From: CAWUFC02 sp963921335
GTDB taxonomy: Bacteria; Pseudomonadota; Gammaproteobacteria; Pseudomonadales; Halieaceae
DNA: 64,000 nt
Assembly: GCA_963921335.3 (NCBI GenBank)
Contig: CAWUFC020000002.1
Coordinates: 1,426,001 to 1,490,000, forward strand
Reading direction: 5' to 3'
The notes beneath the pieces were generated by a model. That model searched no databases. It was not told where the DNA came from and was given only the letters and a program-made list of their open reading frames with translations. Positions 1-8,715 of the stretch are shown piece after piece (the stretch's first letter is position 1; the number at the start of each line of letters is the position of its first letter). The translations under genes were made by a program, and so were the position numbers.

Positions 1-1775
1 CCGACCTGACACTCGGCAACTACGACCTGGTTCGCGCCCGCGCCGCTCTGAACATTCCAATGGGTGACAAAGTAGCAGCGCGTATCTCTTTGCAGAGCAA
101 TGAGCACGATGGCTTTACCGACAATATCATCAACGGTCAGGATCTGGATGATTCCGATCGCATCTCAGCGCGTGCACGCCTTTTAATCGAAGCGACAGAT
201 ACCTTTAGTATTAACCTGACGGCTCAGTACTTCGACGAAGACGTGAACGGTCAGGCCCAGAAGGGCCTGCTCGATCCCACACCTGACGCGCGTGAACTCG
301 CCCAGGATTCACTGTCGAGCTATGAACTGGAGTCACAGCTGTACTCAATGGTGCTGGAATGGAATCTTCCCAGCTTCACGATCAAGTCTCTGACCAGCTA
401 CCAGGATGACGATATCGCCATTCTGCGGGACAACGACCGTAATGACCTGGCCAGCCTGCCTCCATTCGCGCAGTTGCCTAGCTATTTTGACCCGGAGACC
501 AACCGCCAGAAGACCACGACTCAGGAATTCAACCTGATTTCGGCTGAACCCGCGTTCGGAAGGCTGGACTGGGTAGCAGGTATTTTCTACCTCGATACCG
601 AAGTCGACATCAGCATTCTTGAACGCCTGGATTTTGGTTTTGACGGCGTCTTTGATCCCTTTACGCCTGAACAGATTATTAATTTCGAACCGGTAGATGC
701 CGGCTTTATTTCTGATTCAAAGCCCGAACGTGAATCTCTGTCCATCTACGGGCAGGGCACATTCAGCTTCACAGACACCTGGCGCCTGGTTGCCGGTCTT
801 CGTTATAACGAGGACGAAGTTTATAGTGAAGTCACCAACTTCTACGGTCGCTCTGGTACGGAGATTCTCGAAATTGACAGCGAGAAGTGGACTGGCCGAC
901 TGGCCCTGGAACACGACTTCAATGATTCCACCATGGGTTATATCTCCTATACCCGTGGTTTCAAACCCGGTGGCAGTAACCTGACCTTTGGCCGCGAAGA
1001 AGAGATCGCACCTATCGTGGTATTGCCGATCTTTGAAGAAGAGACCATTGACGCCTACGAAATTGGCTTGAAAACTGACCTGGCCGATGGCCGTGTTCGT
1101 CTGAATGGTGCCCTGTTCTACTACGATTACGAAAATCTGCAGTACCAGGCAACCGATCCTGAAGTGTTCGAGGGTGGCGTGGGTAATATCCCGGAATCGG
1201 AAATTTACGGAGCCGAGCTTGAGTTTGCTGCCTTCCTGACCGACACCCTGATATTCGACGCACGCATGGCGTGGCTGGAGACCGAGATCACCGCCTCTCA
1301 CCTGGCACTGGACAACGTAGAATCTGAAGCCGCTACCAACGAACTGCTGGCACAGGGTTTTGATCTCTTCAGCCCTGAAATCCAGCAGGCCCGCGCTGCA
1401 GAGATCAAGGACGTAAAAGGCAATGAACTGGCAAAAACCCCTGGTTTTACCGCCAACCTCGCACTGACCTACAACACCGACATCGGCTCCTGGGGTACGT
1501 TTGACGGTATTTTCTCATACACCTACCGGGGCGACTTCAAACACCGGATCTTCAACAATCCAGACACTGACGAGGTAGATGATTACAACACCTTCGACCT
1601 GGTGCTGCGCTTTGCGCCGAACGACGGTCCCTGGCGTATTGAACTCATCGGCAAGAACCTTAGCGATGAAGATGGCATCAACGCCCGCTTCACCGACGTG
1701 TTTGGTGTGGGCGCCACCGGTGATCAGTTGATTCCGCCGCGTCAATACATGGTTCGTGCCGGTATCGACTTCTAA
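1..1775 (+). CDS. TonB-dependent receptor, C-terminal part (5' end outside window)
   Basis: The reading frame is already open at base 3 and encodes about 590 residues to the TAA at 1773-1775. The first visible methionine at base 60 lies inside the protein and is not a start. The sequence is a typical TonB-dependent receptor barrel: alternating amphipathic strands, a YISYTRGFKPGG segment, a KNLSDEDG segment near the end, and a C-terminal VRAGIDF whose final phenylalanine is the usual signal for barrel assembly. The plug domain and signal peptide must lie upstream. It would bind and import a substrate across the outer membrane with TonB-ExbBD energy. The substrate cannot be told from sequence. 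It converges on the formyltransferase gene and ends at a strong hairpin terminator. Confidence 0.93.
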   Translation, partial: DLTLGNYDLVRARAALNIPMGDKVAARISLQSNEHDGFTDNIINGQDLDDSDRISARARLLIEATDTFSINLTAQYFDEDVNGQAQKGLLDPTPDARELAQDSLSSYELESQLYSMVLEWNLPSFTIKSLTSYQDDDIAILRDNDRNDLASLPPFAQLPSYFDPETNRQKTTTQEFNLISAEPAFGRLDWVAGIFYLDTEVDISILERLDFGFDGVFDPFTPEQIINFEPVDAGFISDSKPERESLSIYGQGTFSFTDTWRLVAGLRYNEDEVYSEVTNFYGRSGTEILEIDSEKWTGRLALEHDFNDSTMGYISYTRGFKPGGSNLTFGREEEIAPIVVLPIFEEETIDAYEIGLKTDLADGRVRLNGALFYYDYENLQYQATDPEVFEGGVGNIPESEIYGAELEFAAFLTDTLIFDARMAWLETEITASHLALDNVESEAATNELLAQGFDLFSPEIQQARAAEIKDVKGNELAKTPGFTANLALTYNTDIGSWGTFDGIFSYTYRGDFKHRIFNNPDTDEVDDYNTFDLVLRFAPNDGPWRIELIGKNLSDEDGINARFTDVFGVGATGDQLIPPRQYMVRAGIDF

Positions 1776-1797
1776 GTCGACACATTTATCGATATCT

Positions 1798-1821
1798 AAA
1801 GGGGGCTTCGGCCCCCTTTTT
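1798..1821 (+). terminator. Rho-independent terminator with TTCG tetraloop
   Basis: A GGGGGC stem (1801-1806), TTCG loop (1807-1810) and GCCCCC stem (1811-1816) are followed by five T. AAA precedes the stem, so weak termination from the other strand is possible. It sits 23 bases after the TonB receptor stop, between two convergent genes. Confidence 0.9.
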
Positions 1822-1840
1822 CGTGAGCGCCAATCGAGAG

Positions 1841-2602
1841 CTAGGTCACTTTTTGCGTGCTGAACAGCTTGAGCGAGTAGCGCAGAAGATTTCCCAGGGT
1901 GGGTGTACGATAGAACCCGCCTTGCCCACTCTGTGGAACGCTGGGCAATTCCGCTATAGGCGTGGCGAGTGTGTCGATCAACATATCTGAGCCCTGTCTT
2001 ATCAGGGCTTCTTTAACGTCTATAATCGAAGCCTCCGGCCGGGCAAATACAAACGGCGACTGACGGGCGACGCTACCGCTGTCTATGCCTTCATCCAGGT
2101 GCAATATGCTGCAACCCATATGCTCGAAATCAGAATTAACGTAAGCCCAGAAATCAGCGTGTACATTCCTGTAGTACGGCACCATTCCTCCATGCAGGTT
2201 CAGCACGGGAGCTTTAAGACTCACGAGCGTATCTGCCAGGATAATCGACGTTCCACATACCAGGGTTGCGTCGGTATCAGCAGCGGCGAGGAACTGGCGA
2301 AGCTCTTCCGCGTTGATATCAGACACACTGTCTGCGTTGCTGATATCAGCCAGCTCATCAGCTTCAAACCTGGCACGGACAAGGCTCTGGCAAACCGAGG
2401 AGTAAAGCGCGACGCCGGCGATATTGAGCAACACCAAAGGCCAGGCGATTTTCGGGGAACGTTGTAAGTCACGACGTATCTTGCGACGCCGCGCGAGCTT
2501 CCCCTCCTCAAGCACCAGCTGCACTTCGATACCAGCGCTCTGAAGACGATGCACCAGATACTGAGTACTAAGACTGTTCCTGGCTAATAAGGTAAGTTGC
2601 AC
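1841..2602 (-). CDS. Formyltransferase family protein (formyl_trans_N)
   Basis: 253 residues. The central motif LNLHGGMVPYYRNVHADFW and the following CSILHLDEGIDSG match the formyl-tetrahydrofolate-dependent formyltransferase fold (Fmt, PurN, ArnA N-domain): the Asn, His and distal Asp of the active site are all present. The N-terminus MQLTLLARNSLS resembles the start of the nucleotide-like fold. The gene starts with GTG at 2602, preceded by AGGA, and overlaps the end of the deacetylase gene by 35 bases, so the two are probably translated together. No C-terminal Fmt tRNA-binding domain is present, which argues against methionyl-tRNA formyltransferase. Formylation of a sugar amine, or use of a related one-carbon donor, is a reasonable inference given the deacetylase partner; the substrate is unknown. 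Confidence 0.8.
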   Translation of the reverse strand: MQLTLLARNSLSTQYLVHRLQSAGIEVQLVLEEGKLARRRKIRRDLQRSPKIAWPLVLLNIAGVALYSSVCQSLVRARFEADELADISNADSVSDINAEELRQFLAAADTDATLVCGTSIILADTLVSLKAPVLNLHGGMVPYYRNVHADFWAYVNSDFEHMGCSILHLDEGIDSGSVARQSPFVFARPEASIIDVKEALIRQGSDMLIDTLATPIAELPSVPQSGQGGFYRTPTLGNLLRYSLKLFSTQKVT

Positions 2603-3449
2603 GGATATCCTGGAGTGTAGTGACCGTTCTTCCCGAGCTTTTTGCCTGTACGATCAAATCTTCCAACTGATCCAGGCACTGTATGCCTGCAAACATCGGA
2701 TGATCATAGACAACGTCATGCTGGTTATCGTTGTCGAGGTCGCTTGCAAAGCTGTCTTTAATTTCGGCACGACTGCGATTGGAGGCGACCTGGTGCTCGA
2801 GATAGGCAACCCCGCCCTTCCCCAGAATGTTACAGGGAATATCAGCAATAGTATCGTTCAGCCAGGCCACAGCCGTGTCCGCACCATACTGATCTGATGA
2901 ATAGCGAAAACCGAAATCCCGCAAAATGTCCCCGAGCTCACTGTTGCTTGAAAAACCCGGTGAGGTAAAACCTGATGGCTCTCTTTCAAGCAAATCACCT
3001 AGCAGTTGGTGGGACCAACTGATCTCGTCTCGCAGTCGTGCTGCATCCCAATGAGAGCCTTCCCGCTGCCAGGTGCCATGATTTCTGCCGCCGTGCAAGC
3101 CAACTTCATGGCCCTCCTCTGCGGCGCGCAGTAACACGCGCTTATTGGCTGCGCCCACAAGCGGATTAGCCAGCACGACCTGCAGGTAGTCACGAAAACC
3201 CAGCTTTTCCAGATTGCTCAGCTTGGCAGACACATCATGCTCAAGCTTAGAGTCGCCCGAATCGCGTCGTTTGCTCGACTTAAGCATGCTGCCCAGCACC
3301 GCCAAACGATCGGTGGCGCGACCCATATTGACGAAAAACGTAAACCTGACGTCGTGCTTGCGACCAAGATTCAACAGAGGCTCAGTGCCCTTGTTAAGAC
3401 ACCTATGGGTATCGACATCAAACCTGAAGCAAATAGGCTTCGATCTCAT
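2568..3449 (-). CDS. Polysaccharide deacetylase / ArnD-like deformylase family protein
   Basis: 293 residues. The N-terminus has FRFDVDTHRCLNKG, the first NodB-homology motif with the metal-binding and catalytic Asp residues, then FTFFVNMGR. EVGLHGGRNHGTW follows near residue 120 (metal-binding His) and GFTSPGFSSN near residue 170. The RFDVDT-HEVGLH pattern resembles ArnD, which removes a formyl group from undecaprenyl-linked 4-formamido-arabinose, more than the chitin deacetylases. The gene partner is a formyltransferase, which strengthens the comparison with the ArnA/ArnD formylation-deformylation pair. No other arn gene is visible, so lipid A modification is not established. No signal peptide is present. 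It lies 61 bases downstream of the purine permease, on the same strand. Confidence 0.8.
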   Translation of the reverse strand: MRSKPICFRFDVDTHRCLNKGTEPLLNLGRKHDVRFTFFVNMGRATDRLAVLGSMLKSSKRRDSGDSKLEHDVSAKLSNLEKLGFRDYLQVVLANPLVGAANKRVLLRAAEEGHEVGLHGGRNHGTWQREGSHWDAARLRDEISWSHQLLGDLLEREPSGFTSPGFSSNSELGDILRDFGFRYSSDQYGADTAVAWLNDTIADIPCNILGKGGVAYLEHQVASNRSRAEIKDSFASDLDNDNQHDVVYDHPMFAGIQCLDQLEDLIVQAKSSGRTVTTLQDIRATYLISQEQS

Positions 3450-3510
3450 TAGTGGTCTCTTCCTCGAAAGGACTGACGCTCAAATCGTCTCATTATCCAT
3501 CCAGGCAGGC

Positions 3511-4809
3511 CTACATGACTACGAACTTAGCGAGAAATATCGCGGAAAGAAACCAGGCACCAACGCTGACATCAGTCGCTCGACCGGTCAGCACTTTGAC
3601 TCCCGTGTACGTGATAAACCCCAAAGCTATGCCGTTGGCGATAGAAAAAGACAGTGGAATCATCACGATGGTGACCAGTGCAGGCACCAGTTCAGTGGCA
3701 TCGTCCCAGTTGAGTGCCCGCATACCCGACATCATAAGTAAGGCAACATAGAACAATGCGCCAGCCGTAGCATAGGCTGGCACCATGCCCGCTAGGGGTG
3801 CAAAAAACGTAGCCAGCAGGAACAATACCCCTACCGTTACCGCAGTCAGTCCAGTGCGGCCGCCTGCTTCCACACCCGCAGCACTCTCCACATAACTAGT
3901 TACAGGGGCACAACCCATAAATGCACCAGCCACGCTGGAGGTACTGTCTGCTTTAAGGGCGCGGTCCATGTTCTCGATATGACCCTGCTGATTCACGAGT
4001 CCGGCGCGCGTGGCAACGCCCATCAAGGTACCCGCGGTATCAAACAGGTTCACAAACAAGATGGCGATAATCACGGACACCATCGCTAAATCAAACGCTC
4101 CGGCAATATCCAGCTCCATCCACGTGGCTGCCATACTGGGTGGCGCAGATACCAGACCCTGGTACTCCACCAGCCCAATCATCAGGCCCAGCGCTGTGAG
4201 CAACAATACACCCAGCATGATTGCACCGGTCACCTGCCGGACCGACAAGGCGGCTATCAAGACAAAACCCAGGGCTGCCAGCATGGGCTGCGGTGCGGTC
4301 AAGTCTCCGAGCGCTAAAAGCGTCGCAGGGTTGGATACGATAATGCCGCCATTCTTTAGACCGATAAAACCAATAAACAAACCCACGCCACAGCCCACAG
4401 CGATACATAGGTTCAAAGGAATACTGTTGAGCATCCAGGCGCGCAGCCGAGTCACGCTCATGATGACAAACAGAACCCCCGCCAGGAATACGGCACCCAG
4501 GGCGATTTGCCAGCTGTAACCCATCTCACCCACCACGGTATAGGTGAAAAATGCATTCAGCCCCATACCCGGCGCCAAACCAACAGGCCAGTTGGCGTAA
4601 AAACCCATGATAAAACACGCAAGTGCAGCGGCCAGGCAAGTCGCGACGAAGCTGGCGCCCTGATCCATGCCCGCGCTGGCCATCATTTGTGGATTGATAA
4701 AAATGATGTAAGCCATGGTCACAAAGGTAGTGACTCCAGCGAGGACCTCGGTCGAGGGTCGCGTACCATGCTCACTCAGGCCAAACAGGCGCTCCAGCAT
4801 TTGCTGCAT
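3511..4809 (-). CDS. NCS2 purine permease, AzgA/GhxP type
   Basis: 432 residues and about 12 membrane segments. The N-terminus LFGLSEHGTRPSTEVLAG, then FVTMAYIIFINPQMM and GLAPGMGLNAFFTYTVV, are the signature blocks of the AzgA branch of the NCS2 family, which imports adenine, guanine or hypoxanthine with protons. The later GCAPVTSYVESAAGVEAGGRTG is the other conserved binding-site block. The ATG at 4809 follows the end of the deaminase gene by 14 bases, so the two form an operon. Exact base preference cannot be decided from sequence, but the neighbouring guanine/8-oxoguanine-type deaminase suggests a guanine-like purine. Confidence 0.92.
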   Translation of the reverse strand: MQQMLERLFGLSEHGTRPSTEVLAGVTTFVTMAYIIFINPQMMASAGMDQGASFVATCLAAALACFIMGFYANWPVGLAPGMGLNAFFTYTVVGEMGYSWQIALGAVFLAGVLFVIMSVTRLRAWMLNSIPLNLCIAVGCGVGLFIGFIGLKNGGIIVSNPATLLALGDLTAPQPMLAALGFVLIAALSVRQVTGAIMLGVLLLTALGLMIGLVEYQGLVSAPPSMAATWMELDIAGAFDLAMVSVIIAILFVNLFDTAGTLMGVATRAGLVNQQGHIENMDRALKADSTSSVAGAFMGCAPVTSYVESAAGVEAGGRTGLTAVTVGVLFLLATFFAPLAGMVPAYATAGALFYVALLMMSGMRALNWDDATELVPALVTIVMIPLSFSIANGIALGFITYTGVKVLTGRATDVSVGAWFLSAIFLAKFVVM

Positions 4810-4823
4810 AAGTATTCCTTTAT

Positions 4824-6188
4824 CTATCGTGCCGTACGAGCGAGTATCGTTGCCAATTCCCGCTGGTGTGCCAACATTTGTTCCAAATCCAATCCAACTG
4901 GCTCACCGGATTCAATGGTCCAGTTCCCTGCTACCATGACACGATCTGCTCGCTGCGCCCCACACAGCAGCAAGGCCGCGAGGGGATCATGACTGCCTGC
5001 AAAAGCAATATCCTCCAGCTTGAACATCGCCAAATCGGCCTGCTTGCCAATGGCAAGTTCGCCAATATCCGAGCGACCCAACACAGCGGCAGAGCCCTGG
5101 GTCGCCCAGCGCAGGGCATCGTGGTGACTGACCTTGGCAGAACCATAGCGCAGTCGTTGCAGGTACATGGCAAGCCTGGCCTCTACCATCATATTGCCGC
5201 TGTCGTTAGAGGCGGAACCATCAACCGCCAGACCCAGCTTGACCCCCGCCGCTTCAAGTTCGAGCGCCCGACAGATTCCAGACGCCAGCATCATATTAGA
5301 ACCTGGACAGTGGGCGACCCCGACTCCAGCAGCACCAAGACGACCGATTTCGTCGTCGTCAAAATGAATCCCGTGAGCCAGCCAGGTCTGACTATTCAGC
5401 CAGCCCACACGCTCAAGATAATCGACTGTGCGACAACCGAATCGCTCCTGACAGAAATTCTCCTCGTCAATGGTTTCCGCCAGATGGGTGTGCAGGCGCA
5501 CCCCCTCCCGCCGAGCTAACTGAGCAGTCTCAGCCATGAGGCTTTCAGTTACCGAAAAGGGTGAACAAGGCGCCAACGCAATCTGTACCATTGCACCTTC
5601 ACCACGATCATGGAACTTGCCAATCACCCGCTCGCTGTCGACAAGAATCTGCTCTTCTGACTGGATTGTGGTTTGGGGGGGCAAGCCACCCTCATTTTCA
5701 CCCAGTGACATGGAACCGCGAGTTAAGGTCACCCGACTGCCAATCTCAGCAGCAGCTTCCACCTGCACATCTACAGCCTGCTCAAGACCAGAAGGAAAGA
5801 CATAATGGTGATCAGCGGCCGTTGTGCAGCCTGACAGCTGCAGTTCCAACAACGCCACTTTGGTGGCGCTGCTGAGCATCTCTTCAGACAAATTGGCCCA
5901 TACCGGATACAGGCTTTTCAGCCAGTCGAACAGTTCCTTGTCGAGGGCGCCTGGAAAGGCTCGCGTGAGACTCTGGTAGAAATGGTGATGGGTATTGATC
6001 AAGCCGGGAAGCAATACATGCGCCGATGCGTCGAAAGTCCTGTCTACAACGTGAACAGGACTGGCACCGCCAGGAACAAGCTCAACAATCTTGCCAGCCT
6101 GCACCACGATACCAGCGCCCGCGTTCTCATTATTGGCGGTGAAGATTGCCAGCGGATTGGCAATCCATGTGCGTGTTTCAGCTTGCAT
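4824..6188 (-). CDS. 8-oxoguanine / guanine-type deaminase (amidohydrolase)
   Basis: 454 residues from the ATG at 6188, chosen because AGGAGG lies six bases upstream. An ATG here overlaps the stop of the NCS2 permease gene by 11 bases. The metal-binding NTHHHFYQSLTRAFPG motif, HLAET near residue 240, LAHGIHF and the VDGSASNDSGNM block are those of the subtype III amidohydrolases. The NTHHHFYQ-LTRA form and the TTAADHHYVFP block match the family of characterised bacterial 8-oxoguanine deaminases (Pseudomonas Pa0142 type), which also include guanine or isoxanthopterin deaminases. The expected reaction is cytosolic hydrolytic deamination of an imported purine base to urate or xanthine. It sits between two purine permeases. 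Confidence 0.86.
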   Translation of the reverse strand: MQAETRTWIANPLAIFTANNENAGAGIVVQAGKIVELVPGGASPVHVVDRTFDASAHVLLPGLINTHHHFYQSLTRAFPGALDKELFDWLKSLYPVWANLSEEMLSSATKVALLELQLSGCTTAADHHYVFPSGLEQAVDVQVEAAAEIGSRVTLTRGSMSLGENEGGLPPQTTIQSEEQILVDSERVIGKFHDRGEGAMVQIALAPCSPFSVTESLMAETAQLARREGVRLHTHLAETIDEENFCQERFGCRTVDYLERVGWLNSQTWLAHGIHFDDDEIGRLGAAGVGVAHCPGSNMMLASGICRALELEAAGVKLGLAVDGSASNDSGNMMVEARLAMYLQRLRYGSAKVSHHDALRWATQGSAAVLGRSDIGELAIGKQADLAMFKLEDIAFAGSHDPLAALLLCGAQRADRVMVAGNWTIESGEPVGLDLEQMLAHQRELATILARTAR

Positions 6189-7524
6189 CACCAACCTCCT
6201 GGCCAGTGCGGTGACCCGGCATTAGCAGTTCTAGCACAATGGCGAGGGCCGTTGTACTCGCCACAGGGAAGCCCAACAGCATTGCCAGCACAGGCGGTAA
6301 ATCCGGCATCATGGCGGGCAGCCGTGTGGCCAGCAAACCAACCAGTAAAGACAGCCCTGCAATGAACCACGCCCTGCGACCTGCCTGGGTACCCACCAGA
6401 ATCTGGTAGCCGGACACAGCCACAAGGCCAAACATCAACAGGGTAGCCCCATAAAGCAGGCCTTTGGGCATCACCTGAAACAGACCGCCCATCACCGGAA
6501 AGAGGCCCATAACAATCAACATCAGGGCCAACCAAACGCCCACGTGGCGACTGGCCACTCCGGTCAGGCGAATCACGCCGTTATTCTGGCTGAACGTGGT
6601 ATTGGGAAAGGTGTTAAATAAAGCGGCCAGCAGCGAGTTGAATCCGTCCCCCAGCACCCCCCCCTTGATACGGCTCCAATAGGCAGGGCCGGACAGCGGC
6701 TGTCGCGACAGGCTGGATGTTGCAGTGAGATCGCCAATACTCTCCGCCGCGGTGACCAGGTAGATCGGTAGCAAGGATAGAAAAATACCCATGCTGAAGC
6801 CCAGTGGGTAGTCCAGCAGAGTGGGTACAAACACCGTGGGCAGCTCAGCTATGGGCGCAAAGTTAACCTGGTCCGTAGCCAGGGCGACGAGGTAACCAAT
6901 GCCCAAACCAATGCTGATGGACGCTAGTCGCAGCCAGGCGGGACCACGCAGGGCCAGCACAGCAATAACAAATATGACACCAAACGCGTAGGCTGGTACC
7001 AGCCAGGCAGAATGCCCCTGTTCAGCCATACGCTGGTACTCGGACAAAAGGTTATTCACGCTGACCATCACCAGGGACAGGCCTAGCATCATGACCGCAG
7101 TGCCTGTAACCGTTGGCGTAATAACCCGCTGCAGTCGATGTAAAAATCGACTGAGCAGCATCATCATCAGCGCACCCACGATTGTGCAACCAAAAATTAC
7201 ACCCAGCAGTTCGTCGCTGCTCATCTTGTCCTGCATGGTATGGGCGGCAAAAACCAACGGGCCGATAAATGTGAAACTCGTACCTTGTACGGACAGTAGG
7301 CCTGAACCCACCGGACCAAAACGCCTCACCTGTATGAGTGTGGCCACACCGGATATCACTAGCGCACTGCTAATCATCTTGCTGGTTTCCTGAGCATCCA
7401 GCCCCATGCCCAGGCAGATCAGAAGAGGCGCGGTAATAATGCTGACAAAGATAGCCAGCAGGTGCTGCAACGCCACAAAAAACTTCGCTATAGGTGGTGG
7501 ATTATCCTCGAGGGCATACAACAA
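6178..7524 (-). CDS. NCS2 xanthine/uracil-type permease
   Basis: 448 residues, 12 or more membrane segments. GPVGSGLLSVQGTSFTFIGPL near residue 70 and FNTFPNTTFSQNNGVIRLTG near residue 300 are the hallmark blocks of the xanthine/urate branch of NCS2 (XanQ, UacT, PbuX). It therefore imports xanthine, urate or uracil with protons. The start is an unusual TTG at 7524, chosen because GGAG lies eight bases upstream and no better start follows before the first conserved block. It overlaps the deaminase gene downstream by 11 bases, so permease and deaminase are translationally coupled. Confidence 0.9.
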   Translation of the reverse strand: MLYALEDNPPPIAKFFVALQHLLAIFVSIITAPLLICLGMGLDAQETSKMISSALVISGVATLIQVRRFGPVGSGLLSVQGTSFTFIGPLVFAAHTMQDKMSSDELLGVIFGCTIVGALMMMLLSRFLHRLQRVITPTVTGTAVMMLGLSLVMVSVNNLLSEYQRMAEQGHSAWLVPAYAFGVIFVIAVLALRGPAWLRLASISIGLGIGYLVALATDQVNFAPIAELPTVFVPTLLDYPLGFSMGIFLSLLPIYLVTAAESIGDLTATSSLSRQPLSGPAYWSRIKGGVLGDGFNSLLAALFNTFPNTTFSQNNGVIRLTGVASRHVGVWLALMLIVMGLFPVMGGLFQVMPKGLLYGATLLMFGLVAVSGYQILVGTQAGRRAWFIAGLSLLVGLLATRLPAMMPDLPPVLAMLLGFPVASTTALAIVLELLMPGHRTGQEVGDAS

Positions 7525-7595
7525 ATAGATTACTCCGAATCAAAACCACAATATGTCACGTTAGCCGCGCAGCTGCCATGTTGGTGGCGAATCCT

Positions 7596-8174
7596 TCAGG
7601 GCTCAAGGTCCATCCACTTGTCGAGCGCGGTCACCTCGTAGGACAGCAACTGCTCGACAATGCTCTCTACTGAATCGGATTGGAGTAACAGGCCCCGATG
7701 GGCCGGTCGCAGAAAACGCTGATCAACCATTTGGTCGAGAAAGCCCAGCAAAGGATCGAAGAAACCCTTCACATTAAGCACACCGCAGGCTTTGCTGTGA
7801 AATCCCAGCTGGGTCCATGTCAGTACCTCAATGATTTCTTCGAGGGTACCAATGCCTCCGGGCAGTGCCAGAAAACAATCGGATTCTTTGGCAATCAAGA
7901 GCTTGCGCTCGTGCATCGAATCCACCACGTGCAGTTGCGTCACGCCCTGGTGGCCCACTTCTTTTTTGAGCATGTCACCAGGAATCACCCCAATCACCTC
8001 GCCACCGGCCGCGAGCGCCCCATCTGCTGCGGCACCCATCAGCCCAACATCGCCGCCGCCGTAGATCAATCGGTGCCCATGTTCGGCGAGATACCTGCCT
8101 AATTCAGCAGCTGCCTCCACAAAAGCGGGGTCAGCCCCGGGGCTGGAACCACAGTAAACTGCAACACTACTCAT
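7596..8174 (-). CDS. LOG family nucleotide phosphoribohydrolase (TIGR00730)
   Basis: 192 residues. VAVYCGSSPGADPAF at the N-terminus, IYGGGDVGLMGAAADGAL, the catalytic MHERK and PGGIGTLEEIIEVLTW are the full set of LOG (lonely guy) motifs. Such enzymes split cytokinin nucleotides or AMP/GMP into the free base and ribose-5-phosphate in the cytosol. The start is taken as ATG at 8174 (MSSVAVYCG), which overlaps the stop of the cupin gene by eight bases (ATGAGTAG); a TTG five codons upstream is possible but less likely. Its place between a purine permease and a nucleoside-type deaminase suggests a purine-salvage role here rather than hormone synthesis. Confidence 0.92.
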   Translation of the reverse strand: MSSVAVYCGSSPGADPAFVEAAAELGRYLAEHGHRLIYGGGDVGLMGAAADGALAAGGEVIGVIPGDMLKKEVGHQGVTQLHVVDSMHERKLLIAKESDCFLALPGGIGTLEEIIEVLTWTQLGFHSKACGVLNVKGFFDPLLGFLDQMVDQRFLRPAHRGLLLQSDSVESIVEQLLSYEVTALDKWMDLEP

Positions 8175-8715
8175 GACTGTAAGCCTCAATCACATCCTTA
8201 TGTTGGGGGAACGACTGTAACAGCATATCGCGCTGCCCCAGTGTCATGTCTTCGTATTCGAAACCGGGCGCGACCGCTTCACTGATCAAGCCGTATTCAC
8301 CCTCTGCTAAATGCGAAGCCTTCCAAACACCGCCGGGAACCGCAAGCTGCAAGCGCTGACCCTTGGAAGGGTCGGAGCCCATGACCACTGTCTCCAGGCG
8401 GCCGTCAGGATGTATCAGGTAATAGGTGATCGGTGAACCCAGGTGAAAAAAATGCAGGATGTCAGACTGGTTGAGATGCCAATGACCAGTACGTGCCTCT
8501 GCGGTCAGCAGGTAGTGGATAGAGGTCATGGTAAAACGCGGACCCAATCCGGCGTCTATTTTGTCCCGGTGCGCAGCCTCGAAGGTTCGCCTGAAGTAAC
8601 CCCCTTCCACATGAGGCTGCAGCTGCAGGGTTTTGATCAGGGTTTCGACGTCCATACTATTTACCGGGTTGGCCATCAATATCAGGGCAACGAGTGTGCC
8701 AACAACAGGCCTCAC
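8167..8715 (-). CDS. DUF985-type cupin, possibly exported
   Basis: 182 residues. The body matches the predicted cupin family DUF985 (Cupin_5): PHVEGGYFRRTF, TSIHYLLTAEARTGHWHLNQSD, ILHFFHLGSPITYYLI, PGGVWKASHLAEGEYGLI and VAPGFEYEDM. Function of the family is unsettled. The GTG at 8715 overlaps the stop of the preceding deaminase gene and gives a hydrophobic N-terminus (VVGTLVALILMANPVNS) that looks like a signal peptide. An internal ATG at 8655 would give a cytosolic form beginning MDVETL. The four-base overlap favours the longer form. Confidence 0.83.
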   Translation of the reverse strand: MRPVVGTLVALILMANPVNSMDVETLIKTLQLQPHVEGGYFRRTFEAAHRDKIDAGLGPRFTMTSIHYLLTAEARTGHWHLNQSDILHFFHLGSPITYYLIHPDGRLETVVMGSDPSKGQRLQLAVPGGVWKASHLAEGEYGLISEAVAPGFEYEDMTLGQRDMLLQSFPQHKDVIEAYSHE

